From Leptolinea sp. UBA5203 (GTDB taxonomy: Bacteria > Chloroflexota > Anaerolineae > Anaerolineales > Anaerolineaceae), in the NCBI GenBank assembly GCA_002412765.1, contig DHVR01000059.1, forward strand, positions 1,070-35,528: a stretch of DNA of 34,459 bases. The letters are read 5' to 3'. A program made the position numbers and the translations under genes. Of the stretch, positions 1-7,937 are shown piece by piece. Positions within the stretch are counted from its first letter, which is position 1. Every line of letters starts with the position of its first letter. The notes below the pieces were generated by a model. It did not search any database. It worked only from the letters and a program-made list of their open reading frames with translations, and had not been told where the DNA came from.

Positions 1-854
1 CTGTAGGGGATGCGCTTCATGTCTTCCAATTGCAAAGCCATCAGGCGGCCGTCCAAAGGACTGGCGACCGGGCGGCCGTGTTTATCCATAAAATGGCCCA
101 GCAGATCACCCACGGCATGATTTTTCTGCAAGCCTTGCAGCACCTCTTCGGAAAGATAGCCGATCTTGTACATCAGGGCGTCATCATCCACGGTTCCCAC
201 GCTGGTCATCAAAATATCGCAGGAACGCGCGATTTCGAAACGCTCCATGATTTGTTTTTCGCCCATCAGCAGATCGCGGATGGAGGGGCTGGAGACGAAG
301 GTTGGCACATCCAGCAGACGGGCCTGCCCGCCGAAAAGCTGTGCCATGCGGCTGATCACGGCATAGGAGCTGAAGCCGCTGTTGACGGAATCGGAAGCGC
401 CCATCACCTCAATGAAGGTGGTGTTGGTCAGCTCGCCGGATTGGATCATATCGGGGAAGTGGGCCAGGGTGCGCCCCATGGAGATGCCCACCACACCCTC
501 TGGTTTAAGGTGAGGGGTCAGCCATTCCATGGCGGCTCGCGCCAGGATGCGCCGCAAGGGTTCCGCATCCGGCACGTCCAGGGTGACCACGGCATCCCGC
601 AGGTTAAAACGGGTTTTCAATTGCTGTTCAAGGTCAACAAAAAAACCGGCTGGCTGATTAATTCGAATATCCACAATGCCCATATTTTTCGCGCGTGCAA
701 TCAATCGAAGCACCTTCATGCGGGAGCATTTCAGCTCCTCGGCGACTTCGGTTTGAGTGAGGCCTTGCATGTAATACAGCCAGGCTGCGCGGGTGATGAG
801 GCGCAATTCATCAGGGGGTACGTTGCTGCTTGATGAATTCTTGTTTAGTGTCAT
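1..854 (-). CDS. SorC/DeoR-type sugar-responsive transcriptional regulator (3' end outside window)
   Basis: The protein begins MTLNKNSSSS and is open for 284 codons to the window edge, so its C-terminus is missing. Residues about 17-57 form an HTH (GLTQTEVAEELKCSRMKVLR) of the type that opens SorC-family regulators. The remainder matches the sugar-phosphate-sensing domain of that family (GVVGISMGRTLAH, then SCDILMTSVGTVDDDALMYK). The start at 854 follows AAGAAG and lies 15 bases after the stop of the dehydrogenase upstream, so both should share the promoter at about 2.02 kb. It is a second SorC-type regulator for the same locus and clearly different in sequence from the one at 2334. Which effector it senses cannot be told; SorC proteins usually bind phosphorylated sugars. 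Confidence 0.9.
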   Translation of the reverse strand, partial: MTLNKNSSSSNVPPDELRLITRAAWLYYMQGLTQTEVAEELKCSRMKVLRLIARAKNMGIVDIRINQPAGFFVDLEQQLKTRFNLRDAVVTLDVPDAEPLRRILARAAMEWLTPHLKPEGVVGISMGRTLAHFPDMIQSGELTNTTFIEVMGASDSVNSGFSSYAVISRMAQLFGGQARLLDVPTFVSSPSIRDLLMGEKQIMERFEIARSCDILMTSVGTVDDDALMYKIGYLSEEVLQGLQKNHAVGDLLGHFMDKHGRPVASPLDGRLMALQLEDMKRIPY

Positions 855-869
855 ACGCTTTACTTCTTC

Positions 870-1940
870 TTATTTAGAAACTGGTTTAATTTCCTGATCC
901 AGGCCATGCGGGTAAACAATGGTCTTCAAAGATTCACCGGCTTCCACCATCATCATGAAAGCGGAGAGGGTATCCTTCAGCTCTACCCGGTGGGTGATGG
1001 TCGATAACGCATCAATCCGGCCGGCGGCCAGCCACTTCATGATTTGGCTGGTGTCGTTATGGTCAGCGGAATATTTGGCGGAGATTTTCATCTCGGTGAA
1101 GTATTGGCGCTGGGGGTTGATCTGCCAGAGGGGTTCCGGCATGGTGGGGGCGCCCAAATGCAGAAAACCGCCTTTTTCAACCAGGCTGTGCCCTTGAGAA
1201 TACAGGTTCACCGAGGGGACGGTGACAATCACCACGTCCGCTAGGTAGCCGCCGTTGATATCGCGCAATTTTTCTTCCACTTTTTCGGTGGAGGGGTTGA
1301 TGGTGTGGGTGGCGCCCATAGTTTTGGCTTTATTCAAACGCCAATCGGAGAGATCCATGGCAATCACCTTGCCGGCGCCGAAGAGGGGAGCCATGTGGAT
1401 GAAGCCCAGGCCCATGAAGCCGGCGCCGATCACTAAAACGGTATCGCCGGGCAGAATTTCGGTGACTTTCAAGCCGCCTACCACGCAGCCCCAGGGCTCG
1501 CAAACGGTGGCTTCGGCAAAACTGACATTGTCGGGAATAATCAAGGTATCCCGGTTAAGCTGCCGGCTGGGAACGCGGAAATATTGGCCGGTTGTGCCGG
1601 GGAACAGTTTGGATTCCTTGAGGTGTTCGCATTGGGTAAACCGTCCTCGCAAGCATGGACGGCAGGTACCGCAAGAAACGTAATGGTTGACAAAAATCCG
1701 GTCCCCTACGTTAAATTTCTTGACCTGGGGCCCTTTATCGACGATGATACCAGCCGGTTCATGGCCCATAACTTTCGGGGCGCGGGGGGCGTGGTACCAT
1801 TCCATCAATTCGCCGCCGCAAATCCCGCTCGCAATCGTCTTGACAAGGACTTCATCGGGGCCAATTTCAGGGATAGGCATCTCTTCGATGCGAATATCAT
1901 GGTTATTATAGTAAACTGCTGCTTGCATAGTATCGGTCAT
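870..1940 (-). CDS. Zinc-dependent medium-chain alcohol/polyol dehydrogenase
   Basis: A 356-residue MDR-superfamily dehydrogenase. The catalytic zinc set is visible as C41 (SGICGGE), H60-E61 (MGHEPAG) and E148 (CEPWG). The structural zinc cysteines are C90, C93, C96 and C104. The NAD-binding GAGFMG lies at 172-177. It should oxidise an alcohol or polyol to a carbonyl in the cytoplasm with NAD(P). I chose the start at 1940 (MTDTMQAAVYY); the in-frame ATG at 1982 lies inside the operator palindrome and adds an atypical N-terminus. It is the first gene of the leftward unit and is followed by a SorC regulator. It differs from the second dehydrogenase at 8923, so the locus holds two non-identical enzymes of the family. 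The substrate is unknown. Confidence 0.92.
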   Translation of the reverse strand: MTDTMQAAVYYNNHDIRIEEMPIPEIGPDEVLVKTIASGICGGELMEWYHAPRAPKVMGHEPAGIIVDKGPQVKKFNVGDRIFVNHYVSCGTCRPCLRGRFTQCEHLKESKLFPGTTGQYFRVPSRQLNRDTLIIPDNVSFAEATVCEPWGCVVGGLKVTEILPGDTVLVIGAGFMGLGFIHMAPLFGAGKVIAMDLSDWRLNKAKTMGATHTINPSTEKVEEKLRDINGGYLADVVIVTVPSVNLYSQGHSLVEKGGFLHLGAPTMPEPLWQINPQRQYFTEMKISAKYSADHNDTSQIMKWLAAGRIDALSTITHRVELKDTLSAFMMMVEAGESLKTIVYPHGLDQEIKPVSK

Positions 1941-1966
1941 TGAGGTTTTCCCATATTTATAAAGGT

Positions 1967-2001
1967 GTGAACAATTGTTCACTCTGTGCGCAATTGTTCT
2001 T
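1967..2001 (-). promoter_or_regulatory. Two operator sites for the leftward promoter
   Basis: Positions 1967-1982 are a perfect 16-bp palindrome, GTGAACAATTGTTCAC. Positions 1986-2001 are a degenerate copy, GTGCGCAATTGTTCTT, with 12 of 16 bases matching and its centre 19 bp away. Both sit immediately downstream of the predicted start of leftward transcription, a position suited to repression. The same half-site, TGAACA/TGTTCA, recurs at the divergent rightward promoter. Confidence 0.75.
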
Positions 2002-2011
2002 TGCTAAAAAT

Positions 2012-2040
2012 ATTATAGTGCCTTGTAAGTGACTTGTCAA
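2012..2040 (-). promoter_or_regulatory. Sigma-70-type promoter of the dehydrogenase/SorC unit
   Basis: On the minus strand TTGACA (2035-2040) is followed after 17 bp by TATAAT (2012-2017), a full consensus match. Transcription should start near 2005, just upstream of the operators at 1967-2001. Confidence 0.8.
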
Positions 2041-2243
2041 ATACCTTTAAGTTGGGTTTTATCACCCCCGCAGGCGCAAATCCCATTATTCATACGATAT
2101 TTACGGCGAATTTTTGGAAAATTGCCGGATTTGACGGTGTTTTGGGGTTAAAATAGGATAAAATCAGTCTAATTAAACCATTTCCAGCACGGAAACAGAA
2201 AATTGGGGGTAATAAAAACCAGGTTAAGATTTTAAATTGATGA

Positions 2244-2272
2244 TTGACCTTGGATAAAAAAGTTGATATAAT
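2244..2272 (+). promoter_or_regulatory. Sigma-70-type promoter of the rightward catabolic operon
   Basis: TTGACC (2244-2249), a 17-bp spacer and TATAAT (2267-2272), with TG one base before the -10. The predicted start of transcription is near 2279, directly before the operators at 2281-2305. This is the mirror image of the leftward promoter and argues against translation starting at the ATG at 2280. Confidence 0.8.
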
Positions 2273-2280
2273 GTGATATA

Positions 2281-2305
2281 TGTTCAGTAGTGAACAAATG
2301 TTCAC
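2281..2305 (+). promoter_or_regulatory. Overlapping operator palindromes of the rightward promoter
   Basis: TGTTCA (2281-2286), TGAACA (2291-2296) and TGTTCA (2299-2304) form two overlapping inverted repeats. Positions 2290-2305, GTGAACAAATGTTCAC, are nearly identical to the palindrome at 1967-1982. The match implies that one SorC-type protein controls both directions. Confidence 0.75.
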
Positions 2306-2333
2306 GGTCAAATCCACGAATCCAACGAGGTAT

Positions 2334-3275
2334 ATGAACGCCACCCTTCTTGAAAAAGTAGCCAAGCTCTATTATGAAGATGGCATGACCCAGGAAACCA
2401 TCGCCCAGAAATTGCGTATTTCTCGGCCTAAAGTTTCCCGGCTGCTTACCGAGGCTCGGGCTGAAGGTGTGGTCCAAATTATTGTTAATTCCCTGCCTAA
2501 CGGTTTTGAGCATTTGGAACGTGAACTGGAACAAAAAGCCGGATTACTGGACAGTGTGATTGTCCGTGTCAGTGATCAGGATGATCAGGCACTGATGGTC
2601 CAGGAACTGGGTGCTGCCGCCGCTCAATATTTTGAACGTATTGTTCAGGATGGCGATGTGGTGGGCTTTACCTGGGGAAACACCCTTTCCGTGATGGCCG
2701 ATCAAATCCCCATGATGAAACTACGACAAATGCTCATTGTCCAAATGGTTGGCGGTATGGGCGATCCTTTCTCGGATGCACACGCCGGCGATATTGCCCG
2801 CCGTGTGGCCCAAACCCTCAATGCCAAATTAGCTGTCATGCCTGCTCCCGGAATTTTAGATTCCGTGGAAATGTGTGAAGCTATGCGGAACAACAAGCAT
2901 GTCAGCCATGCCCTTTCCCTGGGTGCGGATGTCAAAGTAGCTTTTGTCGGCATCGGTTCTTTTCGTACAGACGCCTTGTTGATGCGCAATGAAGATATCA
3001 TCTCCTGGCAGGAAGTGGATCCATTGATTAAACGAGGCGCGGTCGGCGATATTGGTCTGCGCATTTTTGATGTCAACGGAAATCGCATTTTGTCTGAAAT
3101 TGACCAGCGCATTATTGGTGTTGAGTTAGATGTCATTCGCAGACTGGAACGAGTTGTCGGCGTAGCAGGGGGCACCCAAAAGTATGATGCAATTCTGGGT
3201 GCAGTACGCGGCAAGTATATTAATTCCCTAATTACCGATGAGGATACCGCGAAAAGATTGGTTCAGGATCTTTAA
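2334..3275 (+). CDS. SorC/DeoR-type transcriptional regulator, first gene of the operon
   Basis: A 313-residue SorC-family regulator. The HTH is at residues about 16-36 (GMTQETIAQKLRISRPKVSR) and the effector domain fills the rest (GDVVGFTWGNTLSVM, VGGMGDPFSDAH, VAFVGIGSF). An upstream in-frame ATG at 2280 exists, but it lies at the predicted transcription start and its codons would cover the operators. The start at 2334, after GAGG, gives the usual N-terminus (MNATLLEKVAKLYYEDG). As first gene of the operon, with TGAACA/TGTTCA operators in front of it, it is probably autoregulated and is the best candidate for the protein that binds both operator sets. Confidence 0.9.
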   Translation: MNATLLEKVAKLYYEDGMTQETIAQKLRISRPKVSRLLTEARAEGVVQIIVNSLPNGFEHLERELEQKAGLLDSVIVRVSDQDDQALMVQELGAAAAQYFERIVQDGDVVGFTWGNTLSVMADQIPMMKLRQMLIVQMVGGMGDPFSDAHAGDIARRVAQTLNAKLAVMPAPGILDSVEMCEAMRNNKHVSHALSLGADVKVAFVGIGSFRTDALLMRNEDIISWQEVDPLIKRGAVGDIGLRIFDVNGNRILSEIDQRIIGVELDVIRRLERVVGVAGGTQKYDAILGAVRGKYINSLITDEDTAKRLVQDL

Positions 3276-3379
3276 ATGAGACAATCTGCTTCGCGCCTGA
3301 AATAGTGCATGGAAATTTCAAACTCCTTAATGACCTTGATTAAGAAAATCGATAGTTTTACCATTTGTAGAGGAGAAAA

Positions 3380-4537
3380 ATGAAAAAAACAAAACTTTTT
3401 ACCTTATTGATCGTTGTTGTATTGCTGGCCTCTTTAGTTTTGAGCGCCTGCGCCAAGAAAGCCGATGATAATGTTCTCAAAATCGGTTATATTGGTGCGT
3501 TGTCCGGTGAGACCGCTGTTTGGGGTCAGGCTGGCTTGAATGGTTTGCAGTTGACTGCTAAAGAAATCAATGCAGCCGGTGGCATCCTCGGAAAACAGGT
3601 TGAAATCATTGGTCTTGATGGCCGTGGCGATCCTACCGATTCCGTCAATGCATTCCGCCGTCTGGCAACCGAAGAAGGTGTTATTGCCGTTATTGGTACC
3701 AACTTCTCAAGCTGCAACATTGCCATGGCTCCTATTGCTGATCAGTTAAAAATTCCTTTGATCGCAACCGCTGCCTCCAACCCCAAAGTAACCGTGGATG
3801 AGAATGGCGTTTTACACCCCTACTCTTTCCGCATCGGTTTCATTGATCCCTTCCAGGGTCAGGTTTTAGCCAACTTGGCTTCTACCGAACTCAACGCCAA
3901 AACCGCTGGTATCATCTATGACATCGGTTCTGACTATTCCACTGGCTTGGCCCAATACTTCGAAGAACAATTTGTTGCCAATGGCGGCACCGTTGTTGCT
4001 AAAGTTGAAGGTCACTCTGGCGATAACGACTTCCGTTCCCAGTTATCTGTGATCGCCGAAGCCAAACCAGATGTCATCATGGTCCCCTGGATTTACAAAG
4101 ATGTAGCATTAATTGCCAATCAGGCTCGTGAATTAGGTATCACCGCTCCTCTGCTCGGTGGCGATGGTTGGGATTCACCCGAACTGATCGAAATGGCTGC
4201 TGCTTCTATCGAAGGTTCCTTCTACACTTCACAGCCTTCCTTCGCAAATCCTGTAACCAAACCTTTCTACGATGCTTACATGGCTGAGTTCAATAACCTG
4301 GTTCCTGAAACCGAAGCTCTCTTTGGTCACGATGGTCTGTACTGGATCAAAGAAGCCTTCGAGCGTGCCGGCGAAGCTACCCCCGATGCCCTGCGCACCG
4401 CTTTAGAGACCACCACACAATTTGATGGTTTGATGGGTTCCATGGCTGTTGATCCTGCCACACACAATCCTGCAAAACCCGCCAGTGTCTATACCTTCAC
4501 CAATGGTGAGCGAACCTGGTACGGCGATTACAAATAG
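3380..4537 (+). CDS. Branched-chain amino acid type ABC importer, substrate-binding lipoprotein
   Basis: A 385-residue Peripla_BP_6 (LivJ-like) protein. A lipoprotein signal peptide has the lipobox LSAC, with the modified cysteine at C24, so it is membrane-anchored and extracytoplasmic. The fold hallmarks are KIGYIGALSGETAVWGQAG, a helix with AAGGILGKQVEII, and AVIGTNFSSCNIAMAPI. A strong ribosome site (GAGGAG) precedes the start by eight bases. It stands directly before livH, livM, livG and livF. Binding proteins of this type carry many non-amino-acid ligands (amides, aromatic acids, nucleosides), and the neighbouring sugar-type enzymes suggest a polyol- or sugar-like ligand here. That is inference. 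Confidence 0.93.
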   Translation: MKKTKLFTLLIVVVLLASLVLSACAKKADDNVLKIGYIGALSGETAVWGQAGLNGLQLTAKEINAAGGILGKQVEIIGLDGRGDPTDSVNAFRRLATEEGVIAVIGTNFSSCNIAMAPIADQLKIPLIATAASNPKVTVDENGVLHPYSFRIGFIDPFQGQVLANLASTELNAKTAGIIYDIGSDYSTGLAQYFEEQFVANGGTVVAKVEGHSGDNDFRSQLSVIAEAKPDVIMVPWIYKDVALIANQARELGITAPLLGGDGWDSPELIEMAAASIEGSFYTSQPSFANPVTKPFYDAYMAEFNNLVPETEALFGHDGLYWIKEAFERAGEATPDALRTALETTTQFDGLMGSMAVDPATHNPAKPASVYTFTNGERTWYGDYK

Positions 4538-4564
4538 TCAGCTAGTATAAAAAGCTAACGGTTT

Positions 4565-4591
4565 GAGGGGGGGCAAATTTTGTCCCCCCTC
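4565..4591 (+). terminator. GC-rich hairpin between binding protein and livH
   Basis: GAGGGGGG (4565-4572) pairs with CCCCCCTC (4584-4591) around an 11-base loop. No U-run follows. In many ABC operons such a hairpin lets the binding protein be made in excess through partial termination or by protecting the upstream mRNA. That role is inferred here. Confidence 0.55.
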
Positions 4592-4617
4592 GACATTCAT
4601 CACGGAGTAACCATCTT

Positions 4618-5490
4618 ATGATCTGGCAACAAATCGTTAATGGCATTTCAGTCGGCAGTATTTATGCGCTCATGGCGACGGGCTACGCGCTGATTTATTC
4701 CTTGCTCGGCTTTTCTAACTGGGCGCATGGCGATATCGCCATGGTTGGCGCTTACCTGGGTTTCTTATTCGTCGCTGCCTTGCACCTGCCATGGTGGGCT
4801 GCCTTAATTCTTGCGTTGCTTGGCGCTGGGCTGCTCTCTGTGATCAGTGAAAGAGTGGCGTATCGGAAAATTCGCAAGAATAATTCCCCTACCATGTTCC
4901 TTATGATTGCGGCAATGGGTCTTTCGGTTGCTCTGCAGAACTTCGTCCTGGTAACCGTGGGTTCCAAATTCAAAACCTATCCTCAGATCCTGCCCATCAA
5001 GGCCATTGAAATTGGCGGCGTTTATATTGGGCTGATTGACCTGATCTCGTTTGTGGTCTCTGTCATCGTCATTATCTATCTCTATTATTTGATTGAGAAA
5101 ACAAAATTCGGTTTGGCTGTAAAAGCCGCCGCTACCAATATGCAGGTTGCTTCCTTATTGGGCATCAACGTGGATAAATACATCAGCCTGGTCTTTCTTT
5201 TGGCCGGCGCCCTGGCGGGTCTCTCCGGCGTTTTCCTGGGGATGAAGTACACCGTCTATCCACAGTTAGGTAACTTTGCTTTGAAAGCCTTCATCGCCTC
5301 CGTTTTTGGCGGTTTGGGTAGTGTGCCGGGTGCTATCGTCGGCGCATTGTTTATCGGTTTGATGGAAGTGTTTGTAGCAGGCTATGTAAGCGCAGGTCTG
5401 CGCGATTTATTCACCTTCTCGCTTCTGATTGCTGTACTTGTCATTCGGCCTACCGGTCTATTTGGCAAGGATATTCAGGATAAGGCCTAG
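4618..5490 (+). CDS. livH: Branched-chain amino acid type ABC permease LivH
   Basis: A 290-residue inner-membrane permease of the BPD_transp_2 (LivH) family with about eight hydrophobic segments. Typical landmarks are GYALIYSLLGFSNWAHGDIAMVGAYLG near the N-terminus and the transmission region with GLAVKAAATNMQVASLLGI near residue 170. The end (VIRPTGLFG) is the family signature. It pairs with LivM to form the membrane channel, with LivG and LivF as motors. A GGAG ribosome site lies about ten bases before the start. Confidence 0.95.
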   Translation: MIWQQIVNGISVGSIYALMATGYALIYSLLGFSNWAHGDIAMVGAYLGFLFVAALHLPWWAALILALLGAGLLSVISERVAYRKIRKNNSPTMFLMIAAMGLSVALQNFVLVTVGSKFKTYPQILPIKAIEIGGVYIGLIDLISFVVSVIVIIYLYYLIEKTKFGLAVKAAATNMQVASLLGINVDKYISLVFLLAGALAGLSGVFLGMKYTVYPQLGNFALKAFIASVFGGLGSVPGAIVGALFIGLMEVFVAGYVSAGLRDLFTFSLLIAVLVIRPTGLFGKDIQDKA

Positions 5491-5524
5491 ACAGGCCAAT
5501 ACCAAGGAAAAACGGGGTTCTGTT

Positions 5525-6418
5525 ATGGCTGGATATTACGAAGGTTTGCTCATTTTAGTTGGAATTAACATTATCGCGGTGATTGGCGTATCCATATTGA
5601 CGGGTTTCACCCGCTTGTTCTCCTTTGGCAATGGTGGTTTTATGGCGATTGGTGCCTATACGGGCGCGATCCTTTCGACAAAACTGCACACTCCATTGCC
5701 GATCTCCATTTTGGGTGGCATGTTGATGGCCGGTTTCATCGCTTTTCTCTTAGGTAAAATTACCCTGGGTCTTAAAGGGGATTATTTCTTGATTGCCACC
5801 CTGGGTTTTGGTGAAAGTATTCGGGTTATTATTGAAAACTTGCAAAGTGTAACGGGCGGCGCGCGCGGATACTCCGGGATTCCCCTCTCTACCAACTTGC
5901 CGGTTATGATTATTTCGGTGGCTTTGGCCATTTTCCTGGCCTGGAACATTTTACATTCCAAAATAGGACGAAATTTAATGGCTATTCGCGAGCAGGAAAT
6001 TGCTGCGGATGCCATCGGCATTGATACCGCCAAGTACAAGAACATTGCATTCGTCATCAGCGCCATGTTTGCAGCCTGGGCCGGGGTTCTCTTTGCTCAT
6101 TATTTCACCTTTATTGTGCCGGTTATGTTCAACCTGGCAAAATCCAGTGAAATGACCATCACCGTGGTTATCGGCGGTCTGGGTTCTCTCACCGGTTCCA
6201 TCATCGCCACCACCATTCTCACCTTGCTGCCCGAGCTGGCTCGTGCCGCTGCCGAATATCGCATGTTGGCCTATGGGGTTGCCGTGGTCTTGATTATCAC
6301 CCTGCGTCCCAGTGGATTGATGGGCTACAAAGAATTTTCCCTGCTGGCTATTCGCAACTTCTATTACAAGACCTTTCCACGAAAGTCAGATAAATCCGGC
6401 AAGGAGGTTTCATCATGA
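5525..6418 (+). CDS. livM: Branched-chain amino acid type ABC permease LivM
   Basis: A 297-residue permease with eight to nine membrane segments. The family motif is plain: LIATLGFGESIRVI, then TGGARGYSGIP, then GRNLMAIREQEIAADAIGI, the loop that contacts the ATPase. The end, ITLRPSGLMG, is typical. I placed the start at 5525 (MAGYYEG), 34 bases after the livH stop; the longer frame from 5429 overlaps livH and encodes no family sequence. The gene ends in a four-base ATGA overlap with livG, a sign of translational coupling. Confidence 0.95.
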   Translation: MAGYYEGLLILVGINIIAVIGVSILTGFTRLFSFGNGGFMAIGAYTGAILSTKLHTPLPISILGGMLMAGFIAFLLGKITLGLKGDYFLIATLGFGESIRVIIENLQSVTGGARGYSGIPLSTNLPVMIISVALAIFLAWNILHSKIGRNLMAIREQEIAADAIGIDTAKYKNIAFVISAMFAAWAGVLFAHYFTFIVPVMFNLAKSSEMTITVVIGGLGSLTGSIIATTILTLLPELARAAAEYRMLAYGVAVVLIITLRPSGLMGYKEFSLLAIRNFYYKTFPRKSDKSGKEVSS

Positions 6419-7185
6419 CTGAAACCGTACTGAAAATCACCGATCTACAGAAGAATTTTGGCGGCGTTGTGGCCACCAAGGATTTCTGTCTGGAGATCGA
6501 AAAAAATCAAATCGTGGGTCTGATCGGTCCGAACGGCGCAGGTAAAACCACCATCTTCAATATTATTACCGGGATCTATACCCCCACTGGTGGTACCGTG
6601 GAATTTCTCGGGCAGGACCTGGTCGGGAAGAAACCGTTTCAAATTGCACAGGCTGGCATCGCCAGAACCTTTCAAAACATCCGCCTCTTCAACAACTTAT
6701 CCGTGCTGGATAATGTGATCATTGCCAGCCATAAGGAATGCAACTACAACGTCTTCAGCGCCATGACGCACCTGGGTTCTTATCGCAAAACCGAGAAAGC
6801 CGTGCGGGAGCATGCCATGGAATTACTGGAGATTGTCGGCCTGCACGATAATCCGGATCAGATTGCGGACGGTCTGCCTTACGGACATCAACGCCGCTTG
6901 GAAATTGCCCGTGCCCTGGCCATTAACCCTGGTCTCTTATTACTGGATGAACCGGCTGCCGGCATGAATTCTGAAGAATCCGCGGATTTGTGCAGTTTCG
7001 TTTTTGATCTGCATGAGAAATTTGATCTGACCATCTTCCTCATTGAACATCATATGGATGTGGTTATGCGGTTGTGCGATTCCATTACGGTGCTTAACTT
7101 TGGCGTAACGATCTCCCAGGGTACCCCTGAACAGGTGGTTGCTGATAAACACGTCATCGAAGCCTACCTGGGCGAGGAGAAATAG
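6415..7185 (+). CDS. livG: ABC importer ATPase LivG
   Basis: A 256-residue ABC ATPase. Walker A is GPNGAGKT at 38-45. The signature region is degenerate (LPYGHQRRLEIARAL), as is usual in LivG. Walker B is LLLLDEPAAGM and the switch histidine lies in FLIEHHMD. It hydrolyses ATP to drive the LivHM channel on the cytoplasmic face. Its start overlaps the livM stop by four bases, with an AGGAGG ribosome site inside livM. Confidence 0.96.
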   Translation: MTETVLKITDLQKNFGGVVATKDFCLEIEKNQIVGLIGPNGAGKTTIFNIITGIYTPTGGTVEFLGQDLVGKKPFQIAQAGIARTFQNIRLFNNLSVLDNVIIASHKECNYNVFSAMTHLGSYRKTEKAVREHAMELLEIVGLHDNPDQIADGLPYGHQRRLEIARALAINPGLLLLDEPAAGMNSEESADLCSFVFDLHEKFDLTIFLIEHHMDVVMRLCDSITVLNFGVTISQGTPEQVVADKHVIEAYLGEEK

Positions 7186-7187
7186 AC

Positions 7188-7907
7188 ATGCTGACAATTA
7201 ATAATCTGGAAGCAAGTTATGGGGGTATTCGTGCGCTGCGAGGCGTTTCCCTGCATGTGGATAAAGGCGAAATTGTAGCCGTGCTCGGCTCCAATGGCGC
7301 CGGTAAATCCACCTTATTAAAGGCCATCTCTGCAGTGATCAAACACACCTCCGGTGAAATTCTCCTGGATGGTAAAGCCACTCCGAATATTCCTTACCGT
7401 GTGGTGGAAGCAGGCATCGTCCATGTTCCCGAAGGACGGCAAATCATTCCGAACCTGACTGTCTACGAAAACCTGATGATCGGCTGTTTTTTACGCAAGG
7501 ATAAACCCCAGATCCAAAAAGATCTGGAGATGGTCTATCATTACTTCCCTCGTTTGGAGGAACGCCATAAACAATACGGCGGTCTGCTCTCCGGCGGCGA
7601 ACAGCAAATGCTGGCCGTGGGACGCGGCCTGATGGCCCGCCCCAAGATCATCATGCTGGATGAACCCTCCCTGGGTTTGGCCCCGATTATCGTCAATCAG
7701 ATCTTTGAGATCTTGACCACTATCAATCGGGAACAGGATGCGACCATTTTAATTGTGGAACAAAACGCGTACAAAGCCCTCTCCATTGCACACCGCGGTT
7801 ACATGATGACCACCGGTTCCATCGAAGCGGAAGGCGATGCCAAGGAATTACTGCGCAGCGAAAATCTTGAAGAAATTTACCTCGGCCAGAAGGGCGGTTG
7901 TAAATAG
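7188..7907 (+). CDS. livF: ABC importer ATPase LivF
   Basis: A 239-residue ABC ATPase that forms the second motor subunit with LivG. Walker A is GSNGAGKS at 34-41, the signature is LLSGGEQQML, and Walker B is IIMLDEPSLGLAP followed by a short family-typical tail. It starts two bases after the livG stop, so the two are probably translated together. It closes the transporter block, and enzyme genes begin 30 bases later on the same strand. Confidence 0.96.
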   Translation: MLTINNLEASYGGIRALRGVSLHVDKGEIVAVLGSNGAGKSTLLKAISAVIKHTSGEILLDGKATPNIPYRVVEAGIVHVPEGRQIIPNLTVYENLMIGCFLRKDKPQIQKDLEMVYHYFPRLEERHKQYGGLLSGGEQQMLAVGRGLMARPKIIMLDEPSLGLAPIIVNQIFEILTTINREQDATILIVEQNAYKALSIAHRGYMMTTGSIEAEGDAKELLRSENLEEIYLGQKGGCK

Positions 7908-7937
7908 AGTTTTAGTGGGAAGTTAAGGTAGGTAATA

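Noticed and set aside
30..833. Long plus-strand open frame (267 codons)
   Set aside because: It is the antisense shadow of the SorC-type regulator, which carries clear HTH and effector motifs; the plus frame has none.
2280..2333. Extended N-terminus of the SorC regulator
   Set aside because: It begins at the predicted transcription start, has no ribosome site and would place codons over the operators.
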